From positions 22,438,299 to 22,502,298 of the forward strand of contig NC_019875.2 of NCBI RefSeq assembly GCF_002234675.1: 64,000 nucleotides of DNA. Reading direction: 5' to 3'. Made by a program: the position numbers and the translations under genes. The notes below the pieces were generated by a model. It was not told the DNA's origin, did no database searches, and worked only from the letters and a program-made list of their open reading frames with translations. Origin of the DNA: Oryzias latipes. Lineage: Eukaryota; Chordata; Actinopteri; Beloniformes; Adrianichthyidae. Positions 57,256 to 64,000 of this stretch are shown here, in pieces; positions within the stretch are counted from its first letter, which is position 1; each line of letters opens with the position of its first letter.

Positions 57256-58527
57256 CATAATTTCCATTTCCTGCAACAGTTTAATTTAAATAAGAGTCAA
57301 CATAACTTAAATTATACTTCAAATGACCCTATCTATGTAGGAGATGAACATTTCCTCCATCCGATTGGTCAACAACAACATTCTTCAGTGGTTTGAGTAG
57401 AACGCATATGCTCGAAACAAAAGACAGAAAATCAGAGATTTGCAGTGGAACTTCACAAAATCCACATTTAATATTTTTCTTTGCATTTCTTTGACATTTT
57501 TAGAACAACAAGAATTAACTTTGCACTGCTACAGAAAATATGGTTTTATTTGTAGAACAATTTCAGGTGCAAATTGTTTTTGTCAAGTCGGTGGACTCCA
57601 CATAAACCCTTCAGGCAGACAGATGGCAGGTTTACAAGCACCACTTCTTTTACTTAAGATGAAATACAAAAGTGAAATACATATAATTAATTGCATGCTC
57701 CTATTTTGTTTGTCTAATGAGAGGTAACAAATGTATGAGCAATGCTTTTAATATAGCCACTCCTCAGAAAAAGCAGTCCATGTACTCATAGAGCAGGAAT
57801 TTAGTGTTCTTTATCCCTATGGATATAGAGATCTGTTGGGCTCACCGGCGTTTACACTGATGTTTTTGGACTTGAACAAAATTCACATCAAAGAGACTCA
57901 TTCACAATTACAGATGGAAAAGACTCAACTTGATCCAAGTCAGTGTTTTGGTAATCTTCAACTTTACTGTATGTTTACTTTAATGTATAAACTACCTCTT
58001 AAATGAAGCCCAAGATTCTTACCTGTAGTCAAAAAACTGGACAGACATTTAAAAAGTGACCACATCTAACATGTGTGACCATGGTTTAACCACAGACCAC
58101 ACTGCCTCCATTGTTAGTCAGCTCTTGAGCTTCTGCTGCGTCCTCAACCTCAAACACCAAGTAACTATAAAAAGGAGTTTGAAAACATAAACTGGCACAA
58201 AACTCTCAAATTTGAACTCAAAACTTAAAAGCAGAAACCATCCAACTTTAAATCCAAAGTGGAGTGAACAACCAGCAATGTCGGTGGATTAAAGAAACAA
58301 TAACATTTCAGTACATACAACCTGGGACAAAAGCAGGTTTAATTTTAAAAGGAGACGAAAGTTTATGAACATTAGAAATGATTCATCATGCCTTTTTAAA
58401 GTCATAGACATCAACATTATTCAACCAAGTGATGTAACACAAATATTTATTGAGAGGAGGAGCATCTCATTATTGTCAGACTTGTCTGTACAGGCTTCAA
58501 GGATATCAGGTATCTTCTTTAAAGCGT

Positions 58528-59121
58528 TTAAAGTCCTACTTGGATCATCCTTTGTTCTGTTTTAAGAATTTTCTTTTAACTATGATTAGGCCTTTTCTAG
58601 CAAAAAAACAAACAAAAAAAACCTGTATTGTTATCTAGGACATAGTTTCTGCAGAGCGGCAGGAGTTAATTAAATTTGCCTCTGACTTGAGGGCGGGACT
58701 ATTGGCGTGGAGTAAGCCTGCCCTGATCCCATCATCCATCTGTTTATGTACTCTCCCGCTAGCGTACAGCCTCTCACAATCCCAAACTAACATTGGTGTG
58801 CGGAAAAAAAACAACAAAAAAGCAGTAAGCAAACCAGCCATAAAGTTTTGATCAAGATGCCAGCTTGGACAAAGAAAATGGAAACATACATGGATCTATT
58901 TGTCTGCAAGTGGATGCATCAGAATGGAGTGGAGCAGGAAGCTTACAAGCTTTTTCCAACAGCATTTATTTGTCTGTTACTGATTTACAACCATTTGAAT
59001 AAAGAACTACTCAGAAATGCCATTCTTAAATTAATTTTCTTTATATATGACTTCAATCATGAGAGCAATGCCACAAGAACGTGTTAAAAAAAAGATAATT
59101 TTCATCGAAGTGGGTCTTTAA
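58528..59121 (+). mobile_element. TTAA MITE, copy G, full length
   Basis: Starts TTAAAGTCCTACTTGGATC and ends ATCGAAGTGGGTCTTTAA. It is the most complete 594-bp copy and serves as the reference for the family. The 79-codon frame at 58848-59087 is repeat sequence. Confidence 0.75.
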
Positions 59122-60473
59122 TAGTCAATCAATTACATCAAATCAACCTTTATTTATATAGCAATATAAATCAATCAATTACATGATAAATGCATCCAAA
59201 AACGTAAAAAGGTTTGTTAAATGTTCATATGAAATGATAAGGATTTTCTTGCAATGCTAAAATAATTGGATAAACGGGAAGGGAAGTGTTATTTTGTCTA
59301 ATTACCTAAAACAGAATAAATTTTACAAAAGATCAGCGTTAAGTCTAAAAATACACAAAACTTGGACGGTTGAATGACAAGTGGCAATCGCAGCACTTCT
59401 TTTTACCTCAAAATACAAGCAAATGAATCACAATTGAGACATTTTGAACGGTCTATAGTGTAAACACAAAGTGGGCTCCCTACTTTTTTAAACTGTCACA
59501 GCCAGCACCGCAAATTGATTAATGTCGTATTAAGAGCAGGTGACAGGATGTATAGAGAATTTTTGTGCATAGAAATTGTGGTTATGGGTGTCTATGGTCA
59601 AGAGATGTGTTGGTATTTAAAGACAAAGCGCTGACAGCACACAATCTAGCAATTTCTGTATCTCAGTCAGTGGGCTGAGGTCAAAATGGGGGATAAGAGC
59701 TTAGCCCCTCCTAACAAATGGAAGTTGTATAGGCTTGTCCCCGACACCCCCACCCCCCTGCTACACATTTAGCCTTCGCATTTTGAGAAAAGTCCAACAA
59801 CCGACTGAATTATTAATAAAAACAAGACAGTACGACCTCATATCAGGCAAAAAAAGGCTAACGGGCTCCCAGCAACGGGCTCGCGCTTCAGCCGTTTAAA
59901 TTAACGCTACGGGACGTTTAAAAGGACCATAAAAAAAAAACCTGTTGCCTCAGACGAACAGCAGAATTAGATACATTCCCAAACGTTTATAGTTGATAAC
60001 AACACGTATATAAATTAATAAACATGAATAATATGAGATAAACAATTTGGGCGTTAAGCTACATGCTATACTTAAGTTTTTCTCCAAGTCAAAACACAAA
60101 TTGTTTAACAAAAAGCATATAGCTTTGACTTTTTAACCATATGCTACCCTAATTAAAAAAAACATATATTGCTTTGAATCGCTTTTGTGTTTAGAATAGC
60201 TTAACTTAACTTAAAACTGTTGAAAAAGTAACATTTAAGATAACATAAAGTATGGAATATAGTATGAATAAATGAATATTTTTCATCACAGGGAAGCTAT
60301 TCTTAGTTTAACACAACCACGGACAGCTCTCTTGGCCCGAAGGGACAAAATCCGAGACCCCACTTTTCTGGAGGCTGCACTAACATTGCGATAATCGTTA
60401 TTACGCCTGCACAATTAAAAAAAAGCAACTTCTGCTTGACAAGAGTGTTTATAGTTCATTTGCTAACATTTAC

Positions 60474-61150
60474 CTGGAATTAGTGATGTGGCATCCAGCA
60501 GAGAGAAATGAACGGCGGTACAAGGAGGAAGAATAAAGAAACAAAGTTAGGAATAGGATCCGTCTCCCGTGGTCCGGACGGAGGGGTTGATGAAGAGAAG
60601 CAAAGACAACCACTACTTTGTCGCGTCGCCCGATTATTTATTTATTTGACTCCGTCACTTGCAATCTCTTTTGGCCGTCACGGAGATGAAAACACCTCTC
60701 CCGCGAGAATAACAACTGTCCTACAACTCTATCCTCTTTCGGTTAAATAAAGTGTTACCATTTCATTTTCCAAGTAGACATTTCAACAGCCTCCACATTG
60801 TCGGTTCCAATTGAATATCAATCCGCAGCACTGCCTTCGGAGGACATGGACTCTTAAAACATCAGCAATATATACTTTAAAGCTAAAACAAAACAAAAAG
60901 CGTTGACTCGACAGCCTTCCTTTTTCAAGTCAATTTTAGCCAAAATAACAAAATTGTCATGTCTTTCAGAAAAATACAGCAACAAAAGTGATCTTACGGG
61001 GAATTAACTTGGATCTACGTTCGATCGCGGATGAAGACAGCGGAAAGCTTAAACAGTGTAGCCCAGTAAAAGATGGAACGATAATACAGGAAGGAGGACC
61101 AATCGGATATCGTAAAACATTGATTGACATTTTAAATAACCAATGAAATT
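60474..61150 (-). promoter_or_regulatory. tcf3 non-coding first exon and promoter
   Basis: A GTAAAT donor follows ATTCCAG at 60474 in the minus sense, which fits the 3' end of a non-coding first exon. CpG-containing sequence extends to about 60740 and again at 61000-61100. CCAAT motifs lie at 61099-61103 and 61140-61144. The exact transcription start is not defined. Confidence 0.45.
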
Positions 61151-61246
61151 TCAGCATCGTTTCCTGAGGCTGTTCCAGTTTGCCTGTTTTTTCTTGCATT
61201 TCATTTTGGTTTAAACTGTTTTAGCGCAACAAAAAAATGTTACGAA

Positions 61247-61250
61247 GTCT

Positions 61251-61289
<39 letters not shown>

Positions 61290-61290
61290 T
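61247..61290. repeat. TTTA tetranucleotide repeat
   Basis: About ten TTTA units upstream of the tcf3 promoter; likely length-variable. Confidence 0.9.
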
Positions 61291-64000
61291 GCTAGAGTCT
61301 TTATTAAAAAGTCTAGCCTTATCTGTCCAACTTATGCCATAAAATTGTGAATAATAGATAACTTTCCACATATTTTACATATTTTAATACCAGTCTGAAT
61401 ATTTACTTTTATACAGGAATTTACAGTGCAACTACGATCTAAATAGAATTACATGACACAATATACTTAAGGAGTAAAAGTTTATATAAAAAAACGATAA
61501 ATCAACTTAGTGGTTTATTGTGTAAAATTGTATTTTAAATTAATTTCTGCTTACCTGTTGAGTAATACAAATGATCATCATACGTGAAATTTGTCATTAA
61601 TTTCTGTTGAATGTCCAGCTTTTTTCACTCAGTAATCAGTAAGCATCAAAAACATAATGAACCTTTTGTTTGGTAACAAATATTTAACTTTATTTTGGGG
61701 GGAAAAAACAGAAAAATCACAGATGGAGCTTTTTAACTCATTAAAAAATATGTCTGGTTCTCATGACATTTGCCTTTTGCCAATATTCTGTTTCAGTAAA
61801 TGCCAGCAGTGTTTAGTTTTTCCTTTAAATGTTTGAGAGAAAACCTCAACTGGTTTGGGTAAAAAAAAATTTAAAAAAATCGCTACAAATAAAACCCCCT
61901 TGGTAACATCTGTGCTGTCTAACCTGGCTTTTACGAGGAAATTCAGCCATTGGCTTTTTGGTTAACAACATGCTGAACCTCACATGCACATATGCTCCTC
62001 AAGAAGGCACATGTATTTGATTATCAAGGTAAATTACAGCCAGTCTCAATTGGAAAATGAAATTCTTAAATTGCAGATTTTGATATTAAGGATCTTTCTT
62101 TCCTGTCTTTTGAAATAGCTTAAGTTCTGTTCACCAAGCCACAGGAACTGGGAACACATTTAAAGATGCTTTGTGGAAAAAAAAAATTGCATTTGAATAA
62201 AAAAAGACTGTTGGGATGCACCCCATTTTGCCTCAGAAGTTTTGCAACAAGGTGAGGAGCACTCGGCATGAGCACATTAACCTCATTATGACAAAAATAC
62301 TTTCATGTCACAGATTCAGAGTATGAAGCTCCACGAATACACCTGGGGATAGATGGCGCCTACATTTGCTTGGAAGCGATCACATCAGTGCTCCACGCAA
62401 AACATCAAACGTTGTTTGGTTCGTTGCTTTCTTAAAGTAGGACAAATGAGGCCGGGGTGAAGTGACACCGAGATTGTTTGACAGGGTGTAGAGCAAAAAA
62501 AAGATGCTATATATAGGGTGGAACTCCATTTTTCCTTAAACCAACGTGTGTACCCTCTCATCCACCCACTCTTTCCTGGGTTCTCTGTAAGAGACAAGCT
62601 CCAAGCTGTCGACTTTTGTAAATGGGTTACCCCCATGCAGCCACCCACGCATTAGGTACAGTGTCAAAACCTGGGGCATCCTGTTATGACTTCTGGTTTC
62701 CTGTTTCCTGTAAAAAATACAGCCCCCCCTCCTTCCACTTTGTCTCTTTTATATACGCAAACACTCTTATGTACTGCACACTGTGTCATACAGCAAATGT
62801 AGGAACAGATTCTAGTCCCTTATAAAAAGTCTGAATGTTTGCATCAAATTTTTTTGGAACAAAAAATATCGCAATTTTTATTGGAAATAACTGTAATGTT
62901 TCTCCTTTAGAGTGGCAAACAAGACCAAAATTATATTTTTGTATGTTTAAAATAGGAGCAGCTGTTTTCTTCTGTTCCTCTCATTTAATTAGTTTTCGTT
63001 TCATGCCTGTAATGTCAGGCAAAAAGATGAACAAGTGACAAGGGAGCATTCAAACTGCAATAACCAAGTATTTATACGTGAGCTGTGTTCTTGTTTGCAT
63101 AAAGAAAAAAACTATTACAACAATATGCTGCCTCTGCATATTCCTGTAACCTGAGCCTCTCCACTGGTATAAGTAAAAGAAAAAATCCCTTCAACATCTC
63201 CGATAGCTGAAATTACTTTGGGACAACAGCTCGTCCTCCAATGTTAACGCTATAGGCGACAAAGAAGGAAAATAAAAGATTCTGTAGATGAATTTCTACT
63301 GAGGATTGTTGTGAGATGTGGAAATGCGTGCAAATATTTATTTGGTGTTTTCTGTGACAATCAAGTCTTTTTTTAATCTGATTTTTTCCACATTTTTGTG
63401 CATGAAATCTTAAAACACAGAACTATCCTGCCCTTTTTTTCCAGTATTTTCACCAACCCCCCTTTTTTTGCAGAATGGAATTCATTAGCAATCAAGAAGC
63501 AACTGACAAACGCCCAATCTTAATTGCCTCTCATTTGCATATTTGCATATTAATGTCCTGCAGACTCTGCTTTTTTTGCAGCAGCAGTTTCTCTTCCTCC
63601 TATTAGAATTGCTTAACCACACTACATATTTCAAAAAAATGGATTTTAAGATTTTTTGCTTCTTCAAAAATGCAGCAGAAAAATGACAACTCTGATTCTA
63701 AGTGGACTTTTTATTTTGAAAGTTGAATGATGCATTTGAATAGTTTCTTGAGCTGTGATACTTGAATACCAGACTTTGTGTGTTTGTATGTGTATGTGGC
63801 TCTGTGTGTGCTTACACTATAAACCAATAGGATTTCTGAGTTTAAGAACACAGCCCACTGTTGTAGTAGTACTTATACAAGAGATACACAAAGATAAGTT
63901 ACTCATGTGCTGCCACCTACTGATGAGAAAAGGGTAGGAAGCAGATGCCACGATGCGGAAAAAACAACTACATTACACTCATGAAATATATGTCATTTAT
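61291..64000. other. upstream intergenic DNA of tcf3
   Basis: AT-rich non-coding sequence with no recognised gene. A block at 63180-63700 is free of obvious repeats and contains the octamer-rich core at 63520-63554, described separately. Short open frames here show no domain. Confidence 0.55.
63480..63610. promoter_or_regulatory. octamer-rich candidate enhancer upstream of tcf3
   Basis: The core reads TTAATTGCCTCTCATTTGCA followed by TATTTGCATATTAATG, with two overlapping octamer-type ATTTGCAT sites. It resembles the core in the tcf3 intron at 48934-48972. Regulatory role inferred from the motifs and the repeat of the pattern near the same gene. Confidence 0.4.

Larger units (their letters stand above)
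56279..60473 (-). other. first intron of tcf3
   Basis: Lies between the 5' non-coding exon and the ATG exon (acceptor GGGCAG near 56322). It holds an inverted dispersed repeat (57148-57255), MITE copy G (58528-59121) and AT-rich sequence. No extra coding exon recognised. Confidence 0.65.

Noticed and set aside
62385-62648. 87-codon minus frame upstream of tcf3
   Set aside because: No recognisable domain, no promoter or splice context, no similarity to neighbours.
1-64000. CRISPR arrays, operons, prophage or bacterial features
   Set aside because: The sequence is vertebrate nuclear DNA with introns; simple repeats present are microsatellites, not spaced direct repeats.
1-64000. tRNA, rRNA or snRNA genes
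   Set aside because: The only tRNA-like sequences found are the heads of SINEs, with degraded boxes and SINE bodies attached.

Overview
The window is nuclear DNA of a bony fish. The evidence is vertebrate gene structure (short exons, GT-AG introns), AT-rich non-coding DNA, teleost-type repeats (tRNA-derived SINE, many small inverted-repeat DNA transposons), and proteins close to but distinct from their mammalian orthologues. I read it as a percomorph-like teleost; the species cannot be fixed from the sequence alone.

Layout. (1) 1-~6515, plus strand: the 3' end of an unc13 (Munc13) gene, best matching unc13a. Eleven coding exons carry the end of the MHD module and the C-terminal C2 domain, followed by a ~3.2 kb 3'UTR. 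(2) ~6540-14540, minus strand: a complete mex3d-type gene (two KH domains plus RING, 653 aa) with a ~3.2 kb 3'UTR and a CpG-rich promoter. Its 3' end nearly touches that of unc13a. (3) ~15900-25700, minus strand: an mbd3-type gene. Its C-terminal exons are clear, but no recognisable methyl-CpG-binding domain exon was found. (4) ~27500-29010, minus strand: complete uqcr11 (56 aa, respiratory complex III) with a compact NRF1/CCAAT/ETS promoter. (5) ~29160-61100, minus strand: complete tcf3 (E2A). It has 17 coding positions, with the two alternative bHLH exons (E12-type and E47-type) both intact. Both spliced reading frames close exactly (625 and 624 aa). (6) 61100-64000: no gene seen; the region holds a probable conserved non-coding element.

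The order mex3d-mbd3-uqcr11-tcf3 matches human 19p13.3. unc13a, on 19p13.11 in human, is directly adjacent here. The genes are not an operon: they are a transcription factor, an RNA-binding E3 ligase, a NuRD subunit, a respiratory subunit and a synaptic priming factor that share a conserved neighbourhood.

Introns and UTRs are rich in transposon relics. These include a TTAA-flanked MITE family with at least six copies, a hAT-like element nested in one of them, a Harbinger-like element with TTA target duplication, several other TIR elements, tRNA SINEs and a decayed THAP domain. The observations most worth following up are a pair of octamer-rich sequences shared between a tcf3 intron and the tcf3 upstream region, a candidate 41-nt poison exon in tcf3, the apparently MBD-less mbd3 gene, and a CpG/TATA/CCAAT block inside mex3d intron 1 that may start a plus-strand transcript.
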